Source of the DNA: Aquarana catesbeiana
Lineage: Eukaryota > Chordata > Amphibia > Anura > Ranidae
Length of the DNA: 64,000 nt
Reading direction: 5' to 3'
Assembly: GCF_042186555.1 (NCBI RefSeq)
Contig: NC_133331.1
Span: forward strand, 213,501-277,500
The stretch's first letter is position 1, and each line of letters opens with the position of its first letter. Under the pieces are notes generated by a model. The model worked only from the letters and a program-made list of their open reading frames with translations, ran no database searches and was not told the origin of the DNA. Shown piece by piece: positions 22,780 through 35,317 of this stretch. The translations under genes were made by a program, and so were the position numbers.

Positions 22780-25700
22780 GTCACACTGGAGTAGTGATAC
22801 AGGAGTAGTCACACCGCTGTAGTCACATTGGAGTAGTCACAAAAGAGTAGTCACACTGATGTAGTAACATTGGAGTAGTCACAAAGGAGTAGTCACACCG
22901 GTGTAGTAACACAGGAGTAGTCACAAAGGAGTAGTCAGTCACACTGAAGTAGTCATACACGAGTAGTCACAAAAGAGTAGTTACACTGGAGCAGTCACAC
23001 AGCTGTAGTCACATTGGAGTAGTCACAAAAGAGTAGTCACACATGAGTAGTCACACTGGTGTAGTAACATTGGAGTAGTCACAAAGGAGTAGTCACACCG
23101 GTGTAGTAACACAGGAGTAGTCACAAAGGAGTAGTCAGTCACACTGAAGTAGTCACACACGAGTAGTCACAAAAGAGTAGTTACACTGGAGCAGTCACAC
23201 AGCTGTAGTCACACTGGAGTAGTCACAAAAGAGTAGTCACACATGAGTAGTCACACTGGTGTAGTAACATTGGAGTAGTCACAAAGGAGTAGTCACACCG
23301 GTGTAGTAACACAGGAGTAGTCACAAAGGAGTAGTCAGTCACACTGAAGTAGTCACACATGAGTAGTCACACTGGTGTAGTAACATTGGAATAGTCACAA
23401 AGGAGTAGTCACACCGGTGTAGTCACACACGAGTAGTCACACTGGAGTAGTCACAGAGTAGTCACACTGAAGTAGTCACACACGAGTATCCACACTGGAG
23501 TAGTCACACTGGAGTAGTCACACTGAAGTAGTCACACATGAGTAGTCACACTGGAGTAGTCACACATGAGTAGTCACACTGGAGTAGTTACAGAGTAGTC
23601 ACACTGGAGTAGTCACACATGAGTAATCACACATGAGTAGTCACACAGGTGTAGTCACACTGAAGTAGTCACACTGGAGTAGTCACACATGAGTAGTCAC
23701 ACCGGAGTAGTTACACTGGAGTAGTCACAGAGTAGTCACACTGGAGTAGTCACACTGGTGTAGTCACACTGGAGTAGTCACACTGAAGTAGTCACACTGG
23801 AGTAGTCACAGAGTAGTCACACTGGAGTAGTCACACATGAGTAATCACACATGAGTAGTCACACAGGTGTAGTCACACTGAAGTAGTCACACATGAGTAG
23901 TCACACTGGAGTAGTCACACTGGTGTAGTCACACATGAGTAGTCACACTGAAGTAGTCACACATGAGTAGTCACACTAGAGTAGTCACACTGAAGTAGTC
24001 ACACATGAGTAGTCACACTAAAGTAGTCACACTGGAGTAGTCACAAAGGAGTAGTCACACTGGAGTAATCACACAGGTGTAGTCACACTGGAGTAGTCAC
24101 ACTGGAGTAGTCACACTGGAATAGTCCCACTGGAGTAGTCACGCTGAAGTAGTCACATTGAAGTAGTCACACATGAGTAGTCACACAGGTGTAGTCACAC
24201 TGAAGTAGTCATACTGAAGTAGTCACACATGAGTAGTCACACTGAAGTAGTCACACTGGAGTAGTCACACTGAAGTAGTCACACATGAGTAGTCACACAT
24301 GAGTAGTCACACTGGAGTAGTCATACTGAAGTAGTCACACATGAGTAGTCACACTGAAGTAGTCACACACGAGTAGTCACACTGAAGTAGTTACACTGGA
24401 GTAGTCACACTGGAGTAGTCACACATGAGTAGTCACACATGAGTAGTCACACATGAGTAGTCACACTGGAGTAGTCATACTGAAGTAGTCACACTGGAGT
24501 AGTCACACATGAGTAGTCACACTGGAGTAGTCACACTGAAGTAGTCACACTGGAGTAGTCACACATGAGTAGTCACACTGGAGTTGTCACACTGAAGTAG
24601 TCACACATGAGTAGTCACACATGAGTAGTCACACTGGAGTAGTCACAGAGTAGTCACACTGGAGTAGTCACACATGAGTAATCACACATGAGTAGTCACA
24701 CTGAAGTAGTCACACTGGTGTGTCACACTGGAGTAGTCACACTGGTGAAGTCACACTGGAGTGGTCACACTGGAGTAGTCACACTGGAGTAGCCACACTG
24801 GAGTAGTCACACTGGTGTGTCACACTGGAGTAGTCACACTGGAGTAGTCACACTGGTGTAGTCACACTGGTGTGTCACACTGGAGTAGTCACACTGGTGT
24901 GTCACACTGGAGTAGTCACACTGGTGTAGTCACACTGGAGTAGTCACACTGGTGAAGTCACACTGGAGTAGTCACACAGGAGTAGCCACACTGGTGTGTC
25001 ACACTGGAGTGGTCACACTGGTGTAATCACACTGGAGTAGCCACCCTGGAATAGTCACACTGGTGTAGTCACACTGGAGTAGTCACACTGGAGTAGTCAC
25101 ACAGGTGTAGTAACACTGGAGTAGTCACACAGGTGTAGTCACACTGGAGTAGTCACACTGGTGAAGTCACACTGGAGTAGTCACACTGGTGTAGGCACAC
25201 TGGAGTAGTCACACTGGTGTAGTCACAATGGAGTAGTCACACTGGTGAAGTCACACTGGAGTAGGCACACTGGAGTAGTCACACTGGAGTAGTCACACTG
25301 GAGTAGTCACACTGGAGTAGTCACACTTGTGTGTGACACTGGAGTAGGCACACTGGAGTAGTCACACTGGTGAAGTAACACTGGAGTAGTCACACAGGTG
25401 CAGTCACACTGGAGTAGTCACACTGGTGAAGTCACACTGGAGTAGTCACACTGGAGTAGTCACACAGGTGCAGTCACACTGGAGTAGTCACACTGGAGTA
25501 GTCACACTGGTGTGTCACACTGGAGTAGTCACACTGGTGAAGTCTTACTGGAGTGGTCACACTGGTGTGTCACACTGGAGTAGTCACACTGGAGTAGTCG
25601 CACTGGAGTAGTCACACTGGTGTAATCACACTGGAGTAGCCACACTGGAGTAGTCACACTGGAGTAGTCACACAGGTGTAGTAACACTGGAGTAGTCACA

Positions 25701-28700
25701 CTGGTGAAGTCACACTGGAGTAGTCACACTGGTGTAGGCACACTGGAGTAGTCACACTGGTGTAGTCACAATGGAGCAGTCACATTGGAGTAGTCACACT
25801 GGTGAAGTCACACTGGAGTAGTCACACTGGTGAAGTCACACTGGAGTAGTCACACTGGTGTGTCACACTGGAGTAGTCACACTGGTGTGTCACACTGGAG
25901 TAGTCACACTGGTGAAGTCACACTGGAGTAGTCACACTGGTGTGTCACACTGGAGTAGTCACACTGGTGTAATCACACTGGAGTAGTCACACTGGAGTAG
26001 TCACACTGGAGTAGTCACACTGGTGTGTCACACTTGAGTAGTCACACTGGTGAAGTCACACTGGAGTAGTCACACTAGAGTGTCACACTGGTGTGTCACA
26101 CTGGAGTAGTCACAGAGTAGTCACACTGAAGTAGTCACACTGGAGTAGTCACACATGAGTAGTCACACTGGAGTAGTCACACTGGTGTAGTCACACAGGA
26201 ATAGTCACAGAGTAGTCACACAGGAGTAGTCAGAGTAGTCACACTGGTGTAGTCACACTGGAGTAGTCACACTGGGGTGGTCACACTGGAGTAGTCACAC
26301 TGGAGTAGTCACACTGGTGTAGTCACATTGGAGTAGTCACACTGGATTAGTCACACTGGTGTAGTCACACTGGAGTGGTCACACTGGTGTAGTCACACTG
26401 GAGTAGTCACACTGAAGTAGTCACACTGGAGTAGTCACACTGGTGTAGTCACACTGGAGTAGTCACACTGGAGTAGTCACACAGGAGTAGCCACACTGGT
26501 GTGTCACACTTGAGTAGTCGCACTGGAGTAGTCACACTGGTGTAATCACACTGGAGTAGTCACACTGGTGTAGTCACACTGGAGTAGTCACACTGGAGTA
26601 GTCACACAGGTGTAGTAACACTGGAGTAGTCACACAGGTGTAGTCACACTGGAGTAGTCACACTGGTGAAGTCACACTGGAGTAGTCACACTGGTGTAGG
26701 CACACTGGAGTAGTCACACTAGTGTAGTCACAATGGAGTAGTCACACTGGAGTGTCACACTGGTGAAATCACACTGGAGTAGGCACACTGGAATAGTCAC
26801 ACTGGAGTAGTTACACTGGAGTAGTCACACTGGTGAAGTCACACTGGAGTAGTCACACTGGTGTGTCACACTGGAGTAGGCACACTGGAGTAGTCACACT
26901 GGTGAAGTCACACTGGATTAGTCACCCTGGAGTAGTCACACAGGTGTAGTAACACTGGAGTAGTCACACAGGTGCAGTCACACTGGAGTAGTCACACAGG
27001 TGTAGTCACAATGGAGTAGTCACACTGGTGAAGTCACACTGGTGTAGTCACATTGGAGTAGTCACACTGGTGTGTCACACAGGAGTAGTCACACAGGAAT
27101 AGTCACACTGGAGTAGTCACACTGGAGTAGTCACAGAGTAGTCACACTGGAGTAGTCACACTGAAGTAGTCACACTGGAGTAGTCACACTGAAGTAGTCA
27201 CACTGGAGCAGCCACACTGGTGTAGTCACACTGGAGTAGTCACACTGGTGTAGTCACATTGGAGTAGTCACACTGGAGTAGTCACACTGGAGTAGTCACA
27301 CAGGAATAGTCACACTGGAGTAGTCACACTGGAGTAGTCACACTGGAGTAGTCACAGAGTAGTCACACTGGAGTAGTCACACTGAAGTAGTCACACTGGA
27401 GCAGCCACACTGGTGTAGTCACACTGGAGTAGTCACACTGGTGTAGTCACATTGGAGTAGTCACACTGGAGTAGTCACACTGGAGTAGTCACACAGGAAT
27501 AGTCACACTGGAGTAGTCACACTGGAGTAGTCACACTGGAGTAGTCACAGAGTAGTCACACTGGAGTAGTCACACTGAAGTAGTCACACTGGAGTAGTCA
27601 CACTGGAGTAGTCACACTGGAGTAGTCGCAGAGTAGTCACACTGGAGTAGTCACACTGAAGTAGTCACACTGAAGTAGTCACACTGGAGCAATCACACTG
27701 GTGTAGTCACACTGGAGTAGTCACACTGGTGTAGTCACATTGGAGTAGTCACACTGGATTAGTCACACTGGTGTAGTCACACTGGAGTGGTCACACTGGT
27801 GTAGTCACACTGGAGTAGTCACACTGAAGTAGTCACACTGGATTAGTCACACTGGTGTAGTCACACTGGATTAGTCACACTGGAGTGGTCACACTGGTGT
27901 AGTTACACTGAAGTAGTCACACTGGAGTAGTCAAACTGGTGTAGTCACACTGGATTAGTCACACTGGAGTAGTCACACTGGAGTAGTCACACTGGAGTAG
28001 TCACACTGGAGTAGTCACACTGGATTAGTCACACTGGAGTAGTCACACTGGTGAAGTCACACTGGAGTAGTCACACTGGATTAGTCACACTGGAGTAGTC
28101 ACACTGGTGTAGTCACACTGAAGTAGTCACACTGGAGTAATCACACTGGAGTAGTCACACTGGAGTAGTCACACTGGAGTAGTCACACTGGTGTAGTCAC
28201 ATTGGAGTAGTCACACTGGATTAGTCACACTGGAGTAGTCACACTGGTGAAGTCACACTGGAGTAGTCACACTGGATTAGTCACACTGGATTAGTCACAC
28301 TGGAGTAGTCACACTGGTGTAGTCACACTGAAGTAGTCACACTGGAGTAATCACACTGGAGTAGTCACACTGGATTAGTCACACTGGAGTAGTCACACTG
28401 GAGTAGTCACACTGGATTAGTCACACTGGTGTAGTCACACTAGAGTAGTCACACTGGTGTAGTCACACTGGATTAGTCACACTGGAGTAGTCACACTGGT
28501 GAAGTCACACTGGAGTAGTTACACTGGAGTAGTCCCACTGGATTAGTCACACTGGTGTAGTCACACTGGAGTAGTCACACTGGTGAAGTCACACTGGAGT
28601 AGTCACACTGGAGTAGTCCCACTGGATTAGTCACACTGGAGTAGTTACACTGGAGTAGTCACAGAGTAGTTACACTGGTGTAGTCACACTGGAGTAGTCA

Positions 28701-29382
28701 CAGAGTAGTTACACTGGATTAGTCACACTGGAGTAGTCACACTGGATTAGTCACACTGGTGTAGTCACACTGGAATAGTCACACTGGATTAGTCACATTG
28801 GAGTAGTCACACTGGAGTAGTCACACTGGATTAGTCACACTGGAGTAGTCACACTGGATTAGTCACACTGGAGTAGTCACACTGGAGTAGTCACACATGA
28901 GTAGTCACACTGAAGTAGTCACACTGGATTAGTCACACTGGAGTAGTCACACTGAAGTAGTCACACTGGAATAGTCACACTGGAGTAGTCACACTGAAGT
29001 AGTCACACTGGAATAGTCACACTGGAGTAGTCACACTGAAGTAGTCACACTGGAATAGTCACACTGGAGTAGTCACACTGAAGTAGTCACACTGGAATAG
29101 TCACACTGGAGTAGTCACACTGGATTAGTCACACTGGAGTAGTCACACTGGAGTAGTCACACATGAGTAGTCACACTGAAGTAGTCACACTGGATTAGTC
29201 ACACTGGAGTAGTCACACTGAAGTAGTCACACTGGAATAGTCACACTGGAGTAGTCACACTGAAGTAGTCACACTGGATTAGTCACACTGGAGTAGTCAC
29301 ACTGGTGTAGTCACACTGGAATAGTCACTATGGATTAGTCACACTGGAGTAGTCACACTGGTGTGTAACACTGGAGTAGTCA
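22780..29382. repeat. 6.6-kb minisatellite of a 14-bp unit, roughly 470 copies
   Basis: The basic unit is gagtagtcacactg. Variants replace parts of it: gtgtagtcac, gaagtcac, catgagtag, gtgtgtcac, gattagtcac, gaatagtcac, gcagtcac and short forms such as cacagagtag. Near the left edge a higher-order unit of exactly 200 bp occurs (agtcacaccg at 22891, 23091 and 23291). A second higher-order unit of 193 bp is seen around 27206 and 27399 (gagcagccac). Three-unit 42-bp patterns recur at 28940-29110. There are no spacers and no coding potential. Confidence 0.97.
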
Positions 29383-29439
29383 GTATATGCTGGAATTCCG
29401 GCTACCCTGGCTCTAACCAGAAAGCCATATCACCCAATT

Positions 29440-29705
29440 TTTTGAGATGGGAACGAGAGACACCAATTAGTATGTAGGCATAGGACACACCCCCTGCCAT
29501 GCTCCCTTAAAAGTAGAATTATACAAAAAGCGAAGATTAGCTAAACCCACAAGTGCTTTTTTTACCATTACTATTTCTTTTATATTGGCTTTTGAAATGT
29601 AGAAATGCAGCAATTTAGAAATGGGATGAAAGGTTTATCACTGGGAGATACATAATACATTTTATATACAACTATATAGATCAGAGCAACATGAGTGACC
29701 AATGA
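29440..29705 (-). repeat. Dispersed repeat, inverted partner of 262-540
   Basis: Reverse-complement match to 262-540, starting right after the 14-bp array and its short unique flank. See that entry for landmarks. The small open frame at 29702-30010 begins at its edge and is not recognised. Confidence 0.8.
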
Positions 29706-30151
29706 GGAAGAGAGAGGGACAGAGGGACTTTGTTCTTAATCAGGGACAGTTGGGAGCTATGAGAAAGTTACTCCCTTTGGAGCCCCTTGTCCCAGCCTGT
29801 ACCTTAATTACTGTTTTTAAAGATTTTCCTCTTGATGACTCCATCCATCACAGAGTCAGTTGTTCTGCCCAATACGCCTCCAGTCCTCCGCCTGCGCCCA
29901 GTGCTCCGTGTGACATTCTCATAGGTTCCAAAACAGGCTGCCTGGCCGCAACTCATAATGTGCAGAGCACCTCTCCAGGCAGGGATAGGCAGTCAAATGA
30001 CTTTGTTTAGACACATGCAGCCATTTTGGAGATTTTGCCATTCAAACCAAAACCATAAAGAAAAGCTGGCATTGCTAGGAGAGATCCGGCAAGTTCCCAG
30101 GTATGTCCACGTAGACTTGGTTTATTAAGTTTGGTGTGGGAATTCAAGTGA

Positions 30152-30440
30152 CCTTCACAGAGCCCTGACCTCAACCTTAATGAACACCTTTGGGATGGAT
30201 TGGAGTGCCAGCTAGGCCTTCTCCAGCACCGGTACCTAACTTTACAAAGGGTCCTTTGACTGAATGTGTACAAGTTTCCAAAAACACTCTCAAAAAACTT
30301 GTGGAAAGCCTTCCAGGAAGAGTGGAGGTCAGTACAGCCAAAAAGAAGGGCGGCAAAGCCATTTTAATGCTTTTAGATTGGGATGCTCACCTAGTTTATA
30401 AAGGTGTAATGATCCACTGCCCACTAACGTACATATAGTG
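30152..30440 (+). pseudogene. Tc1-type transposase C-terminal remnant
   Basis: The frame from 30152 reads PSQSPDLNLNEHLWDGLE, the block that carries the catalytic glutamate in Tc1 transposases. Then a stop, then KNLWKAFQEEWRSVQPKRR in the same frame. That order is the usual C-terminus of a fish/amphibian Tc1 subfamily different from the 19216 element. The codon before PSQ is TGA, where a tryptophan is usual. No N-terminal half, no first two catalytic aspartates and no clear inverted end are seen, so it is an old fragment. Confidence 0.75.
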
Positions 30441-30508
30441 TATGTTTTTCAATATTCTATTTTATTTGGCTGCCCCTTGAATTTATCATAATTCTTTCTT
30501 CTTCCCAG

Positions 30509-30583
30509 ACGAGGCAGAGGGTCGGGAAATGGGAGCTGCTGATTTCACTGTCTGTGGGAACAATGGGGTGGAAGCTGTGGATG
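30509..30583 (+). other. Candidate 75-bp internal exon of an unidentified host gene
   Basis: A pyrimidine-rich stretch ending ttctttcttcttcccag (30492-30508) is followed by a stop-free 75-bp segment and then a GTAAAA donor at 30584. The exon would be 25 codons long and symmetric (phase 1 on both sides), reading EAEGREMGAADFTVCGNNG with a few more residues. I do not recognise the peptide. It is not part of a visible repeat. Such a pattern can arise by chance, so this is only a lead. Confidence 0.2.
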
Positions 30584-30599
30584 GTAAAATACAGGTCTT

Positions 30600-31529
30600 A
30601 TTTCATCTGATGCTGAAGCCCCATGTTGGGAAACCACCACCGTAATTCAATTAGTAAACTTACAGCTCCGGTTTGGCGTCTGTTCACGAATGGCGCACAT
30701 CAAACGTTCCACTGGTTGGATGGTGTACCTTAGGGAAGACTGTTCCCGAGTAGACGGCAGGAACTCTATCTCAGACCATTTCCTACTGCGGTCAAAAGTC
30801 ATCCATGTGCATCCTCTAAGAATCAATAGCCAGAAGTCTACAGATGAGAGAAATGTATGGCGCTCATGAGAAAATTACACGGTTTCCTGACTTCTGATTG
30901 TAATTACATATAAAACAAAAGAATTGTACTCAGCATGTCCAGATTCCCAAAATAATCCCCGAAAATCAAAAGTGCCTGGAATATTTTTTTGATTATAATA
31001 AAACTTTTCCCAAAAAACGGCGCTGTTTCTTCTGCAATTTCATTTTTGCTTCGGTCGAATATGTAAAGGGACCAGAGAATGGGAAATGATCAAAGAAAAC
31101 AACCACTGAACCCATTAGTAAAGGCAAAGGGAATATTTTATCACCTGATACGTCTTGTAACGATGGAAGGATAGAAATGGTAATCACATAATTCAGTATA
31201 CATGGTGATTAGTAATAAGGACTCGGCAAAGGATGACATTGGAGTCCAGATCAGCAGAAAACATACGAAGGTCACCTGATTTACCCAACACAGGAACTAT
31301 ACTGCCAAAGTGCATTGATGGTGACTATACTAGGCCTAGTCCATAGAAATGAAGGAAATGGGGGAAGGGAACAATGGGGACTTTCAGGATGGTTTTACAG
31401 GAGGGGCAGTCCTTTGTTGTTTTTTTTTTGCCAACTATCATTGGAGCCCTTCAAGAAGTGTTGGTGACTTAATGACAGTTTTAGTAAAGCAGAATGCATT
31501 AGACCTACAGTAAATATACAGACCCCTAT
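30600..31529. other. No gene seen
   Basis: Unique-looking, AT-rich. No supported gene, array or inverted repeat. Confidence 0.55.
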
Positions 31530-31920
31530 ATAAGACCCCTTTCACGCCGAGGCGTTTTTCAGGCGCTAAAGGGCTAAAAATAGCGCCTGTAAAGCGCCTG
31601 AAAAACGCCTCCCCTGCCACCCCAGTGTGAGAGCCCGAGTGCTTTCACACTGGGGCAGTGCTCTTGCAAGAATCATCTTTGGGGCGTTCCGGGAGCGGTA
31701 AATACACCACTACTAAAGCGCCCCTGACATTGAAATCAATGACCAGCCCTGCCAAAGTGCCCGCAATGCACTTCTGCAGCGGCACTTTGCGGGCGCTTTT
31801 GACCCTTCTTCGGCCTCTAGCGGGGGTTAAAAGTGCCCCCCTAGCGACCGAAAAGCACCGCTAAAAATAGCAGCACTTTAGCGCCGACGCCCCACCGCCC
31901 CAGGTTGAAAGTGCCCTTAG
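31530..31920. mobile_element. MITE with imperfect 24-bp inverted ends
   Basis: The left end (taagacccctttcacgccga) is inverted imperfectly at the right end (tttgaaagt/ggttgaaagtgcccttag type). An internal hairpin pairs aggcgtttttcaggcgc (about 31550) with gcgcctgaaaaacgcct (about 31594-31610). The interior is GC-richer than its flanks. There is no coding potential and the superfamily is not assigned. Confidence 0.7.
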
Positions 31921-32957
31921 TGCAATATTGGGGCAGTATACTGAATATCCTGCCTCCAGTAACTCAGTCCCTACTTGCAGTGTGAGAAATGGGGGGGCAG
32001 TGTCCTCTCACCAGTCCCTGTGGGGAGGTGATGAATTCTCGCTGTAGAAAGGGGGGCCCTCAGTCTCTCCACATAATGCCTCCACAGATTCACCGATGGG
32101 AAGTCGAGGGTGAGAGGATGCTCTGGTCTCCTTATGACGACGGTGCAGATACACTCCCTGGGGTTTGCGCGGCTTTGCCTCGAGTGTCTCCACTGCCCTG
32201 TTCTTTCAGCTGTCTGGTCAGTATGCAGTAGATGTGCTCTCATCGGTTCCCTTGGTGACAAGAGGAAGCAGTCTGGTAAAAGCTGGTCCACCACTCCCCC
32301 TCAGGGTGCTCTTGGGAACTGCAGTGCAAAGTGTCCATGAGTCTCATTCTATGGCTACTGTCCAGGACTTTAAGTTTCAACATCGTCAGTGTTCTGTATT
32401 GAAGAGTGCACCTCTGTCCAGACCAATGCCACCTAACACCCTCTGCCATGTTGCTGGGGTAAGGTAGAACACTGATGGGAAAAGGGGACTCTGATGTTTA
32501 GGGATCGATGTGATGTGTGTGTTGTGTCCATAGAGACTAGAGACCGGGGTCCAGGGACAGGAGACAGGAGCCGGTGCTGAGCCTGACCGGGACTGCTGAG
32601 GAGGAAGAGCCAAGATCGAACGTTCTAACACTCACTTGCCATACGAGTTGACATCTTGTGCTGAGACTGTGAGGAATCCCCTTAGCGTTGACAGCCGCCA
32701 AAAGACCCGAGGTGGGGATAGAAGCCAAAGGCATGTTAGATCTCCGTAAAAAGAGATCTAGGGAGCTGATAAGCGGCAGCATTTCTCGTGGGTGGAGGCA
32801 CTTTTGTATTGTACCCCAGCACAGCCAGCCAGCTGGTCCCGGGGGAAGGGTTGGGACTTGGCGGGTGTCTGACGCGGTAGAATATTTTCTTTTATAAACC
32901 TCTGTTAATTATTTGAGTTTGCTTATTGTCTGAGAGTCCAATGAAAAAAAGGGCATC
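31921..32957. other. No gene seen
   Basis: Several overlapping frames of 60-107 residues on both strands, none with a recognisable domain. No repeat structure noticed. Confidence 0.5.
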
Positions 32958-32960
32958 TAA

Positions 32961-33321
32961 TGCCGCGTACACACGAGCGGACTTTTCGACCGTGTGGGCT
33001 CCATCGGACCTGCAGCGGACTTTTTCGGTCGAAAATCAGATGGACTTTAGATTTGGAACATGTTTCAAATTTGTCCAGGGGACTTGAGTCCGGTTGAAAA
33101 ATCCGCTCGTCTGTATGCTGGTCCGACAGACGAAAACCGTTGCTAGGGCAGCTATTGGCTACTGGCTATCAACTTTCTTATTTTAGTCCGGTGTACGTCA
33201 TCACGTACGAATCTGTCGGACTTTGGTGTGATCGTGTGTAGCCAAGTCTGTTTGTTAGAAAGTTTGTCAGAAAGACCGTTGGACCTTTGATGTCGAAAAG
33301 TCCGCCCGTGTGTACGCGGCA
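32961..33321. mobile_element. PIF/Harbinger-type MITE, 361 bp, TAA target duplication
   Basis: TGCCGCGTACACACGAGCGG begins at 32961 and continues gacttttcga. The right end, inverted, reads TGCCGCGTACACACGGGCGG, with the same continuation. Both sides carry TAA (32958-32960 and 33322-33324), the 3-bp duplication typical of PIF/Harbinger. There is no transposase. It would be mobilised in trans. Confidence 0.85.
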
Positions 33322-33486
33322 TAAGAGGACTTTGATATGAGTTTATAGAAGGTAGTGAGAGGGCAAAAAACATTGAAGAGCCCACAGGTTCAGGTTAAGC
33401 TTCTCACAACAGACAAGGCCGCCCTACTGTGAGTGTCCCAGCGGGTTACCAGAAAAAGACATTCCTATATGGAAGGAGCTCCAGAC

Positions 33487-33890
33487 CAAAAGATAAGAGT
33501 CCAAATTCATTTACTGATATTGTGTTAAAAGCCAGCCAACATGTTTCGGGGGTCAAAGGAACACCCCCTTCATCAGGGCTCCAGTAAAAATTGAGAACCT
33601 TGGGTGGACTCAAAGTAAAGCTTTCCTGTTTGATCCTGTGCAGGGAGGCTGATTGCTGGATTAGGAAGAAAATATTTTGACTGCTGATGCAGATACTGCT
33701 GGCCCATAATCCGAATCCAGCAATCAGCCTCCCTGCACAGATTCAAACAGGAAAGCTTTACTTTGAGTCCACCCAAGGTTCTCAATTTTTACTGAAGCCC
33801 TGATGAAGGGGGAGGGGTTCCTTTGACCCCCGAAACGCGTCAGCTGTCTTTTAACATACATCAATAAATGAATTTAGACTCTTATCTTTT
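33487..33890. repeat. Long foldback, arms about 177 bp, loop about 47 bp
   Basis: The left arm (aaaagataagagtc ... gattgctggatta, 33487-33663) is inverted at 33710-33890. Both arms carry a ttcgggggtcaaagga or cgaaacgcgtc type core beside a tgatgaaggggg word. The arms differ by a few substitutions, so it is a perfect-looking palindrome with slight divergence. The cgaaacgcgtc word also occurs at 58653. Confidence 0.88.
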
Positions 33891-34916
33891 GAATTGTCAT
33901 CCAGAGTGTCATCTAGGCATTGAACTTTTTTTAATGAGCACAGAGATCATACATAAAATCTGGAGCCAGAGTGTGGAAGTCTACACAGGAAAGCCTTTGC
34001 ATCAGAGCACATACCTGTGCAAAGAGGCGGACTACTTACCGCTGGTGTCAGCTCTGCCCTATTGCAGAGAACTTTTCACGTGAAGTCTGCTGGGAAGTGG
34101 ACAATTCCAGGAGTGACAATCTTCTAGTCTCCCAGCCCTCACTGGTTCCTCCCCTCACCTAGAGATGGGCCCTATGTGTGCGCATGCACAGAAATCCCCC
34201 TCACCTGTGCAGACATGCACCCCTCAGCACAACACTGCCTTCTGGGATGTGTGATGTATATACCCCAGCAGGCAGTAGGGGGTGCCTACAACATTTTTGC
34301 TTAGGCAGAAATGATGCCTACCATTGCTCCCTCCGCTCTAAGAGAAATACCCGGTACTTCCAGGTATGGAGAGCAAGAGACTCATTCCCCTTGTTCCCAC
34401 ATGAAAGAAGAAGTGGTTCTTGGTAAGTGGCTGTTCAGGCACCTACATGGCGATGTGAAGTCAGGTGCAGTTACCTTTTCTGCCACTAGATGGCTCTGTT
34501 CCAGAATAGTGTCTGCTTACAGAAAGTAGTGTCATCAGGTGCTAGGCCCCTTTTAGATAGAGCCCTCCCATACTTACCAACTGTTCCGAATTTCACGGGA
34601 CATTCCCGGGATTTAGACTCTTCCTGATTTTATTATTTCCCGGGAAATGTCCTGAGAAATCCACTTTTTCCTGATTTTTCGCCGCCGCCGCTAGAGGTCC
34701 GCGGCCAGCGGAGACAATGTCTCCGCCAGCCGCCATTTTTAAGAAGACCAGAAGTGAAGTGGAGCTGGGTGACTACAATAGAAACCGAGCTGCTGCAGCG
34801 CCGCCCACCCTCTGCCCCGCTCCGCCCATCCCCGCCCCACTCCGCCCCGCTCCACCCCACTGCACCCCGCTCCGCCCCACTCCTCCCCACTGCCAATGTC
34901 TTGCAGAGAAAGTTCC
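33891..34916. other. No gene seen; CG-rich stretch at 34680-34900
   Basis: A GC-rich block with a cgccgccgccgc run at 34680 and a ccgccccactccgccccgct-like cytosine-rich repeat at about 34800-34890. It could be part of the foldback element that follows. Short frames only. Confidence 0.45.
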
Positions 34917-35210
34917 ACCGGCGTATAAGGACCCCCCTGTACTGCGGTTGCACAGTACGAATGACTACAGAGCTGCCGAAAGACTCCGAAGTTGAACAGC
35001 TGATTGTCAGCTCTACACGGCGCCAAGCCCCACCATCCAAGTGGACATAGAGTTTGAATAAAACTATTCTGAGCGAAGCGAGACTGCGAGGGGCCCTGTT
35101 ACAGGCGCCGTGTACAGCTGACTTTCACCTGTTCAGCTTCGATAATTTTTGGTGGCTCGTACTGCACAAGCGCTGCGCCTGCGCAGTACAGGGGAGTCCT
35201 TATCCGCCGG
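34917..35210. repeat. Foldback element, arms about 107 bp, loop about 79 bp
   Basis: The left arm 34917-35024 (ccggcgtataagga ... ctctacacggcgcc) is inverted in 35104-35210 (ggcgccgtgtacagctg ... tccttatccgccgg). Both arms carry a cctgtactgcg word. The arms differ by substitutions and small indels. Confidence 0.82.
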
Positions 35211-35317
35211 GTCTGTTATGGAAAGGGGCGGGGGTGGACGGTGGTTCTATTGTAATCACGCGGCCGGTGGAGACATTATTTTGTTCCCCCTTGGCCTTCT
35301 GTAATGGCGGCGGATTC

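Noticed and set aside
22780..29382. CRISPR-like array of short repeats
   Set aside because: The units are directly head to tail with no unique spacers, and the sequence is a vertebrate repeat region.
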